In this document: in pieces, positions 10,764 through 22,400 of the stretch
How positions within the stretch are numbered: position 1 is the stretch's first letter
How the letters are laid out: every line of letters starts with the position of its first letter
NCBI GenBank assembly: GCA_036674765.1
Contig: JARVKI010000015.1
Coordinates: 1-64,000, forward strand
DNA length: 64,000 nt
Direction of reading: 5' to 3'
Source: Seiridium cupressi
Taxonomy: Eukaryota > Ascomycota > Sordariomycetes > Amphisphaeriales > Sporocadaceae
Translations under genes and position numbers: made by a program
The notes under the pieces: model-generated
Seen by the model: the letters and a program-made list of their open reading frames with translations, nothing else
What the model was told of the DNA's origin: nothing
Databases searched by the model: none

Positions 10764-13278
10764 ATGGCACAAACAGCCTTTGGGCAAGGCGGCGATGGCT
10801 ATGACGAGCCCAAGCCTGTTTTTTACATTGGGCAACATGATCCCACCCGCTCCGAGACCTTATCCGACTTGCAATATGGGCAAGTCTTGAACGCTGGTGT
10901 AAGTACCACCACCCGCGCGTTTCATGGCCATATCATGACCTGATCAAACGCAGTTCAGTTTTGTGACAACACCGGTCACAAATGAGCACTTTCGGAAGAG
11001 AGTTACCGACCTGGCTACGAAGAGTATCGCAGAGCTTGAAAATTCGGAAATCCCCAGCTGCCAGCCGGATCCCATCGTGCCTCCGCTGACCACTGAGGAT
11101 ACCTCGCTATTTCCTGGCCCGTCCACGGGCGGTTTAATCGCATACTTGAGCCCTTGGATTGATCTGTGCTCGGCGAATGCTGCCGTGTCCAGCATCTCGA
11201 GACAAGTCCTCAACCTCGAAGTCGCTTATGTCAATTTCTGCGGGGCACGAACAGTCATCGTCCCCGGACCTAGGGAGGATGCCACCAAGGCCCGTAGTAG
11301 CCAAGGTGTGGCACAATATGCCCGGGCTATTCAAGAAGCACTCCTTATCGGCACCCGTTTGAACTTCGTCATTCACCTGCCTATGTACCGTGAACCGGGT
11401 CTCGAGGAGGGCACAAGCACTTTGTCCTCGGAACTTCTGGGTGATAAAGCCACCGAAGTTGAAGTCAAGGAAGATGACATTGATATCTTCAGTTCCTGGG
11501 ATTCCTGGCACGTCATCCGTTCCACTTGCGAATATGATGGACGGCTTTCCATCGGTACGTATGCCTTCGAAAACCCCTCGTAATGTTCCCATTATAGCTC
11601 TGGTCCTGATCTATCATATTAAGCTCTGAGGACCCCCCGAATTTTGCCTCTCCAAGAACTCCAGACGCGGTGGTACTCTGAACCCGTACAGTACTTGACA
11701 TTTGGACCGAAGGCCTTTCAAGCAAACAAGGGCGGCAATCCATCCTTGAGCCGACACCATCAGGACCTGGTCATGAAGTATATGAGGCTCAAGGTTGCTC
11801 CATACTTCTTGCTTTACGACGTAGGCCCAGAAATTAAAGAGGTCCCAGAACCCGCCGAGGTCCCAGGTGCAGATGACTTCCCAAGTCTGGCAGCAGCAGC
11901 TAAGCAGTCCAAGAAAGAAAACCAGGGATATCTGGTCCACAACCGCTACTCTTCTTATCTGCGACACCTCGAGCGCCAGCAGGAACCACTCCCAGTCCTG
12001 GAGCAAGCGACCTTGACCAACTTTCAGGATTGGCTACAATCTCCTTTGCAGCCGCTCTCGGACAACCTAGAATCCATTACCTACGAGGTTTTCGAGACGG
12101 ATCCTGTCAAATATGATCAGTATGAGCAAGCCATTGCACAAGCTCTTACTGAATGGTCCCACCAACGCAAGCCCACCTCATCTCCTACGGGTGAGGTTGT
12201 CATTGCCGTCGCCGGGTCTGGGCGCGGGCCGCTTGTCACACGCGCCTTAAAGGCCAGCAAAAGTACCGGTGTACCCGTCAAGGTCTGGGCCGTCGAGAAG
12301 AACCCCAATGCCTATGTCTATTTGCTTCGTCAAAACCAGAGGCAATGGAATGGCCAAGTCACCGTTGTCAAGACGGATATGCGCGCTTGGAAAGGCCCCG
12401 TCGTTGGCGGCACCGAGGCTAAGCCAGAACATGGCAATGTTGACATTCTAGTCTCCGAGTTGCTTGGGTCATTTGGTGATAATGAGCTTTCTCCGGAATG
12501 CCTTGATGGCATTCAACATGTCCTTGCCAAACCGCATGGAATTTCAATTCCAGAATCATACACAGCTCACCTCTCTCCGATCTCTACGCCCCGGATTCAT
12601 GCCGATCTCAGGCGACGCGCACCCGTCGATGAAAACGCCTTCGAGACGCCGTGGGTGGTGCGGCTCTTCCAGATCGACTTTGTGACACAACGGGTTCCGG
12701 GCCACGAACGCTTTCAACAAGCGTGGGAGTTCGTCCATCCGTTGCCCGAATCGACCATGAACATGATTGAGGCACGCCGGTCTGGAGGTGTTGTTGGTGG
12801 AGGTGGCGGCTCGATGGCAGGGGGCGTCGGTGCTAACGATCACAACTCGCGTCATTGCCATTTGACATTCGTCTGCAAAGACCGAGGCGTCATTCATGGT
12901 CTTGCTGGGTACTTCGAGTCGGTGCTGTATCGCCCAAGGGTCGGCGGCAAAGAACTGGTTGAGCTGAGCATTCTGCCCGATAATATTGACCGAAAGAGCA
13001 AGGACATGATCTCTTGGTTTCCCATCATCTTTCCTTTAAAGGTATGCTATGCCCGCTAGATTCCCGCCCTCAATTGCTAAAGTACTGACCTGTCATAGCA
13101 ACCGCTGTATTTCCCACCAGATACGGAATTGGAAGTGAGCATGTGGAGACAAACGGACGATGCTAAAGTGTGGTATGAATGGACAGTCGAGGCTTTCATG
13201 TGGGTGAGCGAGTCTCAGAGAGTCAAAGTTGGCGCGTCAGAGATGTGCAGCAGTCGGAAAGTAGCCTGCGTGATGTAG
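10764..13278 (+). CDS. skb1: Protein arginine N-methyltransferase 5 (Skb1/PRMT5), 777 aa
   Basis: Exons 10764-10898, 10954-11554, 11624-13041 and 13099-13278 give 777 residues. The N-terminal half is the TIM-barrel region. The catalytic half has the PRMT5-specific Phe in Tyr-Glu-Val-Phe (F402), the SAM-binding loop Gly-Ser-Gly-Arg-Gly (443-447), Trp-Ala-Val-Glu-Lys-Asn-Pro, and the double-E loop with E524 and E533. That nine-residue spacing is the one seen in human PRMT5. The C-terminal beta barrel follows. The enzyme makes symmetric dimethylarginine on Sm proteins, histones and others. In S. pombe Skb1 also acts in cell-size and Shk1 control. The third exon must start at 11624, because only that acceptor restores the conserved Arg-Trp-Tyr-Ser-Glu-Pro frame. 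An AG at 11597 would lead to a stop at 11628. SmF lies downstream, convergent. Confidence 0.96.
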
Positions 13279-13693
13279 ACATCCAAAAGGGCAAAGGAAC
13301 ATAAGAAATACGACAGTGGGTAATAGATATCCGAAGGGAAAACTGCTACTTTTATGGGTATAGATCTGGCTGCAAACGATATAACCCCTTTTTGTCTTGA
13401 TCATATGACTGAACGCCTCTGCTCTTGGTTTGGCCCATTCCAAATTTGGTCGTAAATTTGTGCTTAATGCGGGATTCTGATCTGTCGGATCATCAAATGC
13501 TGTGTTTTCCCGTCAGGACGCCCCGAGCCTTCTGTGGGCATTAACATATGCCCTTTGCCTGCTTTCCGGCAGAACCCCAGCGCGCATTTCTTTCGTTGGT
13601 AGTTCATTGCGGCAAATATTGATCGCCCCGGCACTGTCACTTGTACCCTTCCAGATCTTCTCACGATTGGACCCTATCACTGTGGAGGCGGAA
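13279..13693. other. Convergent 3' intergenic region (PRMT5 / SmF)
   Basis: 415 bases between the stops of two converging genes, so it holds both 3' ends. An open frame on plus from 13502 runs across the SmF gene on the opposite strand and is judged a shadow. I see no gene of its own. Confidence 0.6.
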
Positions 13694-14150
13694 TCAGCCT
13701 TCCATCTTGACATCCCCACTGCCTTCTCCCGCGTCGGCAGCCTTGATCCACAGCACGTTGTTGCACCGGATCAGAATCTGACCCAAATCGCTCGTGAATT
13801 TCTGGTCGATGAACTCTTGTGCGTTCGTGAGCTGGATGTTCATGTAGCTGTCGGTCGATACCAGCCTGCCCTTGTATTCAGTCTCGCCCCACTTCAAACG
13901 TACGACAATATCCTTGTTGACACTGTAGGAACACTATGTCAGCTATTGGATACAAAGAACAAACGGAGGTTGCTTGGGGTGAGTAGTGTGGCCTGAGAAG
14001 CGGGTGACAGGCAGGTAGGAACTGTTGAAAGAGGCGGAAGACGTACAGGTCTTGCAGCATAGGCCGCGGGTTGATGGGCATGAACTGCATATACTGTTAG
14101 TTTCTGGACCGGCCATGGCCGCGCAAAGGATGGACGTTTCTTACACTCAT
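13694..14150 (-). CDS. smf1: Small nuclear ribonucleoprotein F (SmF), 90 aa
   Basis: Three exons (14150-14145, 14084-14047, 13922-13694) encode 90 residues. The first coding exon is only six bases (Met-Ser) and the second 38. The Sm1 motif (Val-Val-Arg-Leu-Lys-Trp-Gly-x-Glu-Tyr-Lys-Gly then Ser-Tyr-Met-Asn) and the Sm2 motif (Ile-Arg-Cys-Asn-Asn-Val-Leu-Trp) are intact, and the start Phe-Met-Pro-Ile-Asn-Pro-Arg-Pro is diagnostic of SmF. It is a core subunit of the heptameric Sm ring on U1, U2, U4 and U5 snRNAs. It lies beside PRMT5, whose family methylates other Sm subunits during ring assembly. Confidence 0.96.
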
Positions 14151-14499
14151 GGTGGGCTACTTTGGCGAGTTTCCCTGTGCTTGTGGTTTCTTGTCGCGTC
14201 TGGAAAATGAAGCTTCACGTCCAGGCAGTTTTGCGATTGATACATTAGAGAGCTTGAGCTAGTGGGGCACAAGGCTTAGGCCTCGTTACTTGCATATTCC
14301 GTGCCCTCGATCCCTTGCTTGCGGGGCACTTCGTAAAAGCGACTTGTGAGGTTGAACGTATCGTATGTGCGTACCATAAAACCTCCCCCGGAATGCTTTT
14401 TAGACATATAAGATGCAAGGTGTTACCAAGCCGGCTTGTTGCTGGCCATCACTTTACTTATTTCCACGGCCTTCTCTTCATAATTGTTTCACTTGAATT
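14151..14499. other. SmF upstream region and DUF866 gene 3' flank
   Basis: 349 bases between two minus-strand genes. It should hold the SmF promoter and the 3' end of the zinc-binding gene. No additional coding potential is seen. Confidence 0.55.
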
Positions 14500-15199
14500 T
14501 CAGGCTCGCTTGATGTTCCACTTGAGGTCCTTGATGCTGACCTCTTCATTGGCCTTCTCATCGTAGTCGAACCACTCTCCATCAGTCAGTTCAATATCAG
14601 TGAACTTGGTTCCGGAGTCAATGCCATCCGCCAACCAGGTGCCCTGACAAAACACTGTCAATGTGGGAGCTCTATTATTCTCCAGGAAGACTCACTTCAG
14701 GATGGAAATCTGTGAACTCTAAACCACGGCAGTCAAACTCGATGATTGACTGGGCCTTGGCAGGCTCGCCTTGCTCGTACGGTCTTGGTGCCGTCTTAAT
14801 AGAGGCAGTTGATTCTCGCTGCCGGGGACGGGTCAGTCTTGAGATATAACAAGGGAGATGCTTCTCAACAAAATCTCACCTTGCAATTTTTACACTTCCA
14901 TACGAAATTGGCCTCTCCTCTACTACCACTCATCTCATTGTTTTCCTGGACATGTTAAAACCGACCCATCGTGGAGAGTGCGTCGAATCTTACAAATCTG
15001 CTGACGCCGACGGAGTTGGCATGCGTCTCGCGGCAGGATGTACACTGGACGGTAAACGTATACCAAAAAGGTTCACCCTCCGTATCGTTAGGGCGTAGGT
15101 TGGTAACGCTGATGGTCATCTGTGAGTCTGGGATGCCAACAGCCCTGCAGATGGATTCGCTTACCCATTCAACTCAGCCGTGAGAGTAAGTGCGTACAT
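14500..15199 (-). CDS. CXXC zinc-binding DUF866/UPF0587 protein (CZIB family), 160 aa
   Basis: Five exons (15199-15165, 15108-14994, 14945-14880, 14818-14696, 14643-14500) give 160 residues. The protein carries two CxxC pairs, C34/C37 and C68/C71, which form the zinc site of this eukaryotic family (human C1orf123/CZIB). Other hallmarks are Ala-Glu-Leu-x-Gly-Val-Thr-Asn-Leu-Arg-Pro near the start, Phe-Val-Trp-Lys-Cys-Lys-x-Cys, and Trp-x-Asp-Tyr-Asp-Glu near the end. Length is typical. The cellular role is not settled; the human protein has been described as zinc-binding with links to copper chaperones. The first intron uses the second of two nearby acceptor AGs, because the first gives an immediate stop. 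The start faces a PPR gene 299 bp away. Confidence 0.94.
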
Positions 15200-15498
15200 T
15201 TTGGCGGGCTCTGATTAGTGAGTCGAGGGTTGTTCCACCGATAATTCCACTGCGACGAATGGATTGTGACTATGGTCAGGCTGATTGATCGTAATGATTG
15301 TGATTTGAGGCATCAATGTAGTTATGTGAGGTATATGCTAGTAAAGAGGCGGCTCGGGCAGTGGATCCCCGGCTTTGGTTGATCCGCCAGCATCGTCAGA
15401 TTAACATGAGCACTTAAGAAACAAGCAACCATATCCCTCAAAACTACTTCTGAACACCAATTGAACGCTCGACTGACCCCGGACGACATGCCTGCAGT
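15200..15498. promoter_or_regulatory. Compact bidirectional promoter, DUF866 gene / PPR gene
   Basis: Only 299 bases separate the start codons of two divergently transcribed genes, so the promoters must overlap or abut. An ATG at 15488 lies just before the chosen PPR start but is out of frame and would be a very short upstream frame. Confidence 0.6.
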
Positions 15499-17931
15499 AT
15501 GCAGACACTATGGTCTAGGGTCGCGCAGGCGCAATCGACCTGCCGCTGCCGAGTCTGTCTCCATTCAACCAACGCGGTAGTCAGGCGATCAACCACGGCA
15601 GCTTCGCGACGAAGGGTCACTGCTGCCGACCTATTTACAGCCTGCTACACGACGATTCTTGGAACAGCGGTTGTCATCGACTCGAAGAGAAAGGATGTAC
15701 GGAGGAAAGAGTTGGATGACAAGTTGGAGAAGGCAAAAGCGTCTTTGAGCAGTCTCGCAGTACAGGAAGCACCAGCTCTATACGAACCACATGGAGCCCA
15801 GGCATCGACGGATCGACCCAACGGCACGGCCGTAGACGACATTCCAGCCAAAAGCAATGAAGACGGAGATCTGTCAGCATTACTGGACGAACTGGCCGAC
15901 CTCGCCAGGGAGGCATATGCACCACGGACCCGATCCCCGACGTCTCGACATCAAGTAGACTGGACACAAGTTGAAGCGGCCATTTCAGCTGAAGAAAAAG
16001 ATCCTGATGTGTTTGTTCGCAATCCAAAGGATTATATACATCTGGAAAGAACAACACGAACGGTGGAATCATTGGTGCAAGACCTTCTGTGGCGAGCTAG
16101 AAGTCCGCATAGCACAAGCCAGCCCTTGGACAGCAGGTCGCAAGGAGACAAGTTCTTGGAAGAGGCAGAGCAGCTTGTGAACGAATATCCCAGCTATTCA
16201 AATCCGAATCTTGAGTCTGAGGCGTCCAGTGATGCTCGTGCGTATCTCAACGAGACGTTCCGGGTTATTTTCAACCAGTCCACAGATGTCAGGGAAGCTG
16301 TGGGCAAGATTTGCTATAATCTGCTAATCACGGTCACACCGCCGAATATCCACAACTACAATACCTTGATTGCCGGTTTCAATCGAATTCGCCGGCCCGA
16401 CTTGGCACAGGCTGTGATCGAGTCCTACTTGGACAGGACCAGGTGGCCCCCAACGCAACAAACGCTTGTCTGCATTCTGAATCATGCCAGCGGAACGAAT
16501 AACCTTGATCTTTTTCGTGAGACAGTTGCACGCATGAGAGGCACAATCGAGGATGGGATGCATCTCCGTATCTTGAACAAAGGAGCGATTCGCGACCAGG
16601 TTGGGTTGCAATGGGTCCACCAATTCGCCGCTTCCCGTAAACACTCCTATGTGCAGAGAACTCATCGTGGACAGGCGGTCTTTGATAGCCTGGTCCGGGG
16701 ATGGCTTCATTTTGGTATGGTCCAAGCTGCCAGCGCATCTTTCCTGGCATGCGTTCGCAAGCAGTTCCTCATACCGGTCGACACGATACACGAACTCCTT
16801 TCCGAGTGTCTTGCCACTACAAATCGGAAGACTGCTCGCACTTTGCTGCACAGGCTCGCCGGGGACCTTGTGATGGTTGAGGCCCTGATGGATCACATTC
16901 TAACCGAAGCTACGAGCGAAATGGGCCGTAAGGTGGCAGAGCTGTTGTGCGCCCTATTCGATCTTGGCGGTTTCTTATACGACGCAGTGCTCAGCGATGG
17001 AAATAAGTACTTGAACTTGAAGCACATGCTGGAATCATTCCGAAAGCATGTCAGTTTCACTGATGTTGCAACGGATGGTAGTTCAAGACCACTTGCCAGG
17101 GTCATTGGCCTGGCCGGGAAATGTCAGAGCTTGGAGGAAAAGACGAAAAGGATCGAGGCTCATGCAAAGGTGTTGATCCTCAAACATAAGACGGGATACG
17201 ATCTCGACGCTTCGAACCGTCTGCCACCGGTCGATTGGCAACACCGTAAGCGGAACGAACATTATCCTGCATTATTTCATGCGCTGCAGGCCATCGACCT
17301 TGCATCCGACATAACAACACAGAGCGATGTCAAAGCACAATTACTCCTGAGATTGCCTGACCAAATTTTAGCAGCGAGGATGAAAGCAGCGGGGAATCCG
17401 GAAGGGTTGAGCTTTCACTCCTTGATCCATTTCTATCACCCGTTACAAAAGAAGCTGGGTACACCTGGCCACATGTCGATTGGTATCGTTGACCAGTTGG
17501 AAGCACGGGCGTCCGAGATTGAAACGGATATCAGAGCAATTCTGTTCTGTCAATCGACAGGTTTCAAGCAGAGGAGATTCCTGTCTCTACACCCTGATTG
17601 GAACAGCATGCCGCTTGAGCGACTTTTTAACCACCATTCTACGAGGTTGGATAACGAGATCCGAAAACGTCGGAATCGCACGATCAAACCACGGCTATTT
17701 AAGCAACTCGAGAGAGACGAAGTCAACGAAGAAAGCGATGGCTCAACTGGGATTTCAGTTGAAGCATTAGCCTGGACGGATAAAGTTTCACCGCCCCATG
17801 GGCATGTGGAGCTGGCATTTCCTGTTGCGAAACCGGCGACAACGACGTTGCCTATATCTAGACGAGAGCTGTGGTCAGACGAGCAGGTGGGCCTCGCGAG
17901 AGACCAGCAGGCCGAGGCGGCCTCTTGCTGA
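15499..17931 (+). CDS. Mitochondrial pentatricopeptide (PPR)-like protein, 810 aa
   Basis: A single uninterrupted frame of 811 codons. The first 45 residues are rich in Arg, Ser, Thr and Ala with almost no acidic residues, as expected for a mitochondrial presequence. A PPR-like helical repeat is visible near residues 282-345 (Asn-Tyr-Asn-Thr-Leu-Ile-Ala-Gly-Phe, then a following pair of helices). The rest is alpha-helical, low-conservation sequence ending in a charged tail. Fungal PPR proteins of this size act in mitochondrial RNA stability or translation, but repeats are divergent and I cannot name the target or a yeast ortholog. No intron is needed. The codon at 15499 is the first in-frame ATG. 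Confidence 0.8.
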   Translation: MQTLWSRVAQAQSTCRCRVCLHSTNAVVRRSTTAASRRRVTAADLFTACYTTILGTAVVIDSKRKDVRRKELDDKLEKAKASLSSLAVQEAPALYEPHGAQASTDRPNGTAVDDIPAKSNEDGDLSALLDELADLAREAYAPRTRSPTSRHQVDWTQVEAAISAEEKDPDVFVRNPKDYIHLERTTRTVESLVQDLLWRARSPHSTSQPLDSRSQGDKFLEEAEQLVNEYPSYSNPNLESEASSDARAYLNETFRVIFNQSTDVREAVGKICYNLLITVTPPNIHNYNTLIAGFNRIRRPDLAQAVIESYLDRTRWPPTQQTLVCILNHASGTNNLDLFRETVARMRGTIEDGMHLRILNKGAIRDQVGLQWVHQFAASRKHSYVQRTHRGQAVFDSLVRGWLHFGMVQAASASFLACVRKQFLIPVDTIHELLSECLATTNRKTARTLLHRLAGDLVMVEALMDHILTEATSEMGRKVAELLCALFDLGGFLYDAVLSDGNKYLNLKHMLESFRKHVSFTDVATDGSSRPLARVIGLAGKCQSLEEKTKRIEAHAKVLILKHKTGYDLDASNRLPPVDWQHRKRNEHYPALFHALQAIDLASDITTQSDVKAQLLLRLPDQILAARMKAAGNPEGLSFHSLIHFYHPLQKKLGTPGHMSIGIVDQLEARASEIETDIRAILFCQSTGFKQRRFLSLHPDWNSMPLERLFNHHSTRLDNEIRKRRNRTIKPRLFKQLERDEVNEESDGSTGISVEALAWTDKVSPPHGHVELAFPVAKPATTTLPISRRELWSDEQVGLARDQQAEAASC

Positions 17932-19421
17932 TGCCAAGCGTGGGATTCGGCATATCTCTATGTAGTAATGATGCCCTCATGTATATGAACACGTTATGTA
18001 GAATTGAAACACAGGAGCGGGCAACTGCTTAATTGTACACAGAATAAATGTGTGAGAATGCTCAAAGCCCCTGAACCCACGTTCCGTTGACGGTGACAGG
18101 TGTCACGGGAGGGCCCCGCGCCGCCATTTGTCGATTGGTGTATCCAGGCTAGACGTGTGATGCAGCTAAAGTTCAGCTTTGCACTTGTCATTCAGGAAAC
18201 CTCTAATCTGATATCTGACAAGGCCGAGCTGGGGTCGAGATGGATTGATCGTGCATGCTAGAAGGACAATGGCATTCGCTCCCGTTTGGGGGAGCGCAAG
18301 GGGTCCAAGGAATCCAACTTGCAACTATCTAACCTACCCAACTAATCTAGAAGCAAGAGCTATGGCGTGGACCAAGCTTTCCACCATAGCGCGTACTCGA
18401 GTCGGTGTAAGAGAACTGGCTCGGCAAACTGCAATCATCTTAGGACGGGATGCCATGTCACCACACCGTCTTGTGGTTAACCTCGGGGATGTCTGACCTT
18501 GCCCTCCGGATGAGTTGACAGAAACGATGCACCACGCGAGCTTGCGGTGAGAATCAATGCCACCTCTCGCATCCGTCAAGCCAAAGGTGGGCTCAAGCTC
18601 TGAAGTGTTGGTTGGATGAATGAATGGATGGATCAATTGGCTGGGGGCTGCAGACGCATGAGACCACTACCAAGGCATGGTTGATTGTGGGGGGGTTTTG
18701 CTGCGGGAAGCACGCCAGGGCCCCCTGGAAGCTAACCTGATAGTACCCCGCCACAGGCGAATGAGAGTTTTTAGGGTGGGAACCGCTTCATCCGGATCGA
18801 CCAGTTACGATGCAGGCCCGATCCACGAGCTTCAACTTCTTCGATTCCAGCGTGAGCTCAAGAACGCTGTCATTCCCTCTTTAAACAGCACGCAGCATCC
18901 CTTCCTGAAACAGTCTCGGTTTGCTGGCCTCGAGCTCTTCCCACAGTCCAGCCTCTGCCTGGACTTTCTCCTGTTCACCAACGAGCAGGCAGTCACAACT
19001 TATCTGCACATCCGTAAATCAGCAGCACTTCAATGGCGTCCGAGCTATGTCTTTGCTATAACGCCGTACCTGATAATATCATATCGAGAGGTTTCTCTTG
19101 ACCTTGATCTTTTTCTGTTGGCTGATCCTCTCCAACGGAAAGTGGATTTTTCTGGACCTCCCGGAAGGTACTGCCACAACGTTCTGTTGCATACCGCAGG
19201 GCCCCTTCTGACGAAAGCTTTGCAGACCCGATATTCTATCTACCTACCCATATCCCGACCTACCGCTGCCCTGCCATTCCCAGCAGCTTGCGTCCACACA
19301 TTTCTGCTTCTATTGAGCCTGCGAACCAAACCAATTGAACGTTTCATTCTGCTTTCCACCCATCACGGGGACGCATCCTTAGAAGTCTAGACATCATAAA
19401 GACCGGTATCCATCCGACAGT
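17932..19421. other. 1.5 kb upstream region of the Gde1-type gene
   Basis: Between two plus-strand genes. The right half contains an open frame of 237 codons (18677-19390) that ends 31 bases before the start codon of the next gene. It has no recognisable domain, and its C/T-rich end looks like a fungal 5' leader, so it is not called as a gene. Tandem GAATG/GGAT-like short repeats occur near 18616-18632. Phosphate-response sites would be expected in Gde1 promoters, but I cannot assert one. Confidence 0.5.
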
Positions 19422-22400
19422 ATGAAGTTCGGAAGAAAGTATGCCTTACACAATTTTCTTGTTTTCTTAGCTTGGACTACAGCTCACCAAACGCGGACAG
19501 TCTTCCACGTAACCAAGTCCCCGAGTGGGCATCGTCGTATATCGACTATAAGGGTCTGAAGAAGTTGATCAAGGCGGCCGCGGAAATCAGTACGAAGGCT
19601 GGCAAGAAGGCCGATTTAGCAGGTGCGATATCCTCCTCGGGTTTCTGCCGAGGTCGTTTGTGTCACCTAACCCTCCCCAACAGAGTTCTTCTTCGCATTG
19701 GACCGTAATCTCGAGGATGTCGATTCATTTTACAACAAAAAATTTGCTGAAGCTCATCGGCGACTCAAGCTCCTACAGGATCGTTATGGCAGGAGTCCTG
19801 ATGTCGTCCCAGACTTGGACGACGATGAGGTTGAGGAACTCATGGGAGCTCTGCTTGAGCTCCGGAACCAGTTGAGGAATCTCCAATGGTTCGGTGAGAT
19901 CAACCGTAGGGGTTTTGTCAAGATTACCAAGAAGTTGGACAAAAAGGTCCCAGACACTACAACTCAACATCGGTATATCACGACCAAGGTGGACCCCAAA
20001 CCTTTTGCCAGGGACACTACTATTGCCCGAATGGTCACTGAGATCAACAAATGGTTGTCAGTTTTGGGTGACTCCCAGAACCTAGATGACTCCATGTCTG
20101 ACAGATCTGCGAGATCTGTTCGTTCACTCGGAAGAGCATCCGCGAAAGCGTTGCTGAGTGTGCCTCAAGCAGTCTATGACACGCTCGAGCAGGCTACTAG
20201 GAGTGATGAAGTTGAGAGCCTCAAGTCCGGCCTGCGTGAAGCCAACCTTGTGTCGGGGGACCCGTCTTCTCAGGCGATGCTCTTGAACCTTCTCCAACGA
20301 TCCATCTCCTCACGCTCCAAGGCCTGCATTGCATACCTATTGCAACAAGTCAAGTCACTTAATGAGGCAGACGACCTAAACGAGCGTAACTGCATCCACC
20401 GTCTTGTTATTCATATTGGCCGTACCAAGTCAGCCGTCGAGGGTGATCTTGAGCCGAATGCAGTTCCTTTCCCCGTGAGCTCGCATTACAGCAGTCACTA
20501 CGTTGCGCCCAACCCATACCCGCAGAACAGTGAGGCGAAGCTTCTCAGCAAGGACGACAAGGCTGTAGAGATTTTGTCCTATCTCCTAGACAATCTTCAG
20601 GCGGAACAGCGATCTGCGTTGACCAAGAGGGATACTCTTGGCCGTCTACCTCTGCACTATGCTGCTCAATTCGGATTCGTCATTCTCTGCGAAATCATCA
20701 TGGCCAAAATGCAAGAATGGGGGCAATTTCACGTTGGCAGCGGTATCGATGGCCCTGAATGGCAAGACAAGGAGGGTAACGCACCGTTGCATCTTGCTGT
20801 GATCGGCGGCCACCCGCTTACCACGAAGGCCCTGCTTCGGGGAGAAGACTGGCGAGGAGAAGCTGGCGCCATTGTCAAGTCCCGAGGTCCTGTTTCTCAA
20901 TCCAGCATTGTCCTGGCGATTGCGACAAAAGCCAACTTTGCGTCCATTGTCAAGATGCTTGTCCAAGCCGGTATCAATATTAATTGGCAGGACGAAACTG
21001 GGGAGAGTGCGCTCCATATCGCCGCACGTTTTGGCCACCTGGAATGCGCAAAAATTCTCCTCCAAGGTAACGCAGACCAGAAGGCTGACCTCGAGCTATT
21101 TGAGAAATCGTTTGCCTGGACTCCATTGCACATTGCCGCGGTGGATGGACATCTCGAGGTTGCGCAATTGCTCTTGGAGAATGGAGCTCAAGCCGCAAAA
21201 ATGGACTCTTTCGGGTGGACTGCCAAAGAGCATGCAGCTCTCAGAGGTCATATCACACTTGCCAATCTTTTGCTCTCTTACACGAAAGACGAAGTGCCCC
21301 AGCCCGAAGTAGAGGAGGACGAGCCTGCCAGAACCAGTCCTCCCTTGCCTGCAGAGACCTCCTCACTTGAAGACAGGCGATCCAACGGTAACACTCGTAT
21401 TGCCGAGCCCATCAAGTCCTTCGGACATCGCTACCTCAAAGACACGAGCCTGGTCATGGTTAGCTTGGGTTCCATGGACATGCGGAAGAACATTGATGCT
21501 GTCAAATTGGACCGAGTCCCCTTGGCCGAAGCTCACACAAACCAGCTAGACACCGCCCTGTCAGTTGTAGTGTCTGCCCATGGCGCACAAGGTGACCCCA
21601 CCATCATCGATCTTCCGGTACACGAAAATATTGCGACTGAACCTATCCTGTTCCACACAACGGATATCTCGAAGGTTAAGCTCATGTTCGATATCGTCCC
21701 AACCTACTCTGGAAATGAGAAGAATAAGGTCGGTCGAGCCGTAGCTCTGCTTTCTTCGGTCAGGCCAAGCCTGGGAACACACCGTATGAACCTTCAAGGC
21801 GACGTGTGTGTCCCGATCATGGCGTCAAACCTCGAGGTTATCGGAACAGTCAACTTCAACTTCCTCGTCATCACCCCGTTCTCTCATCCCAGGATGGAGA
21901 TCAACTCCGAACAAACTTACTGGAAGAAGATGTCTTCAACCATGGTTATTGGCCACCGCGGTCTCGGCAAGAATGTTGTCACGAACAAATCATTGCAGCT
22001 TGGTGAAAACACCATTCCTTCATTCATCGCAGCTGCCAACCTGGGAGCCAACTACGTCGAGTTTGATGTACAGCTCACCAAGGATCATGTCCCTGTCATC
22101 TACCATGACTTCCTTGTGAGTGAAACGGGCATTGACGCCCCTGTGCACACGTTGACTCTGGAGCAATTTCTTCATATCAACCCGGAGCGCAGTGACCACC
22201 CTGCCGAATTGATCCGGCGTGACCTCGACGAGGTTCGGAACAGCCAACCCGGGCCCCGTGCTAGGTCTCTGAGCATGGGTTTCGCTGGAGACGGTAACGT
22301 CGATCTGGACGAGCGCATGAAGCACACCCGAGATTACAAGGCGAAGGGTTTCAAGGGAAATTCACGGGGAAATTTCATCCAAGCACCATTTGCCACATTG

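Noticed and set aside
13502..13996. 164-codon plus-strand frame
   Set aside because: It is antisense to the SmF exons, which are strongly supported by the Sm1 and Sm2 motifs.
18677..19390. 237-codon plus-strand frame
   Set aside because: No domain. Its composition resembles a C/T-rich leader and it directly precedes GDE1. Kept as a finding, not as a gene.
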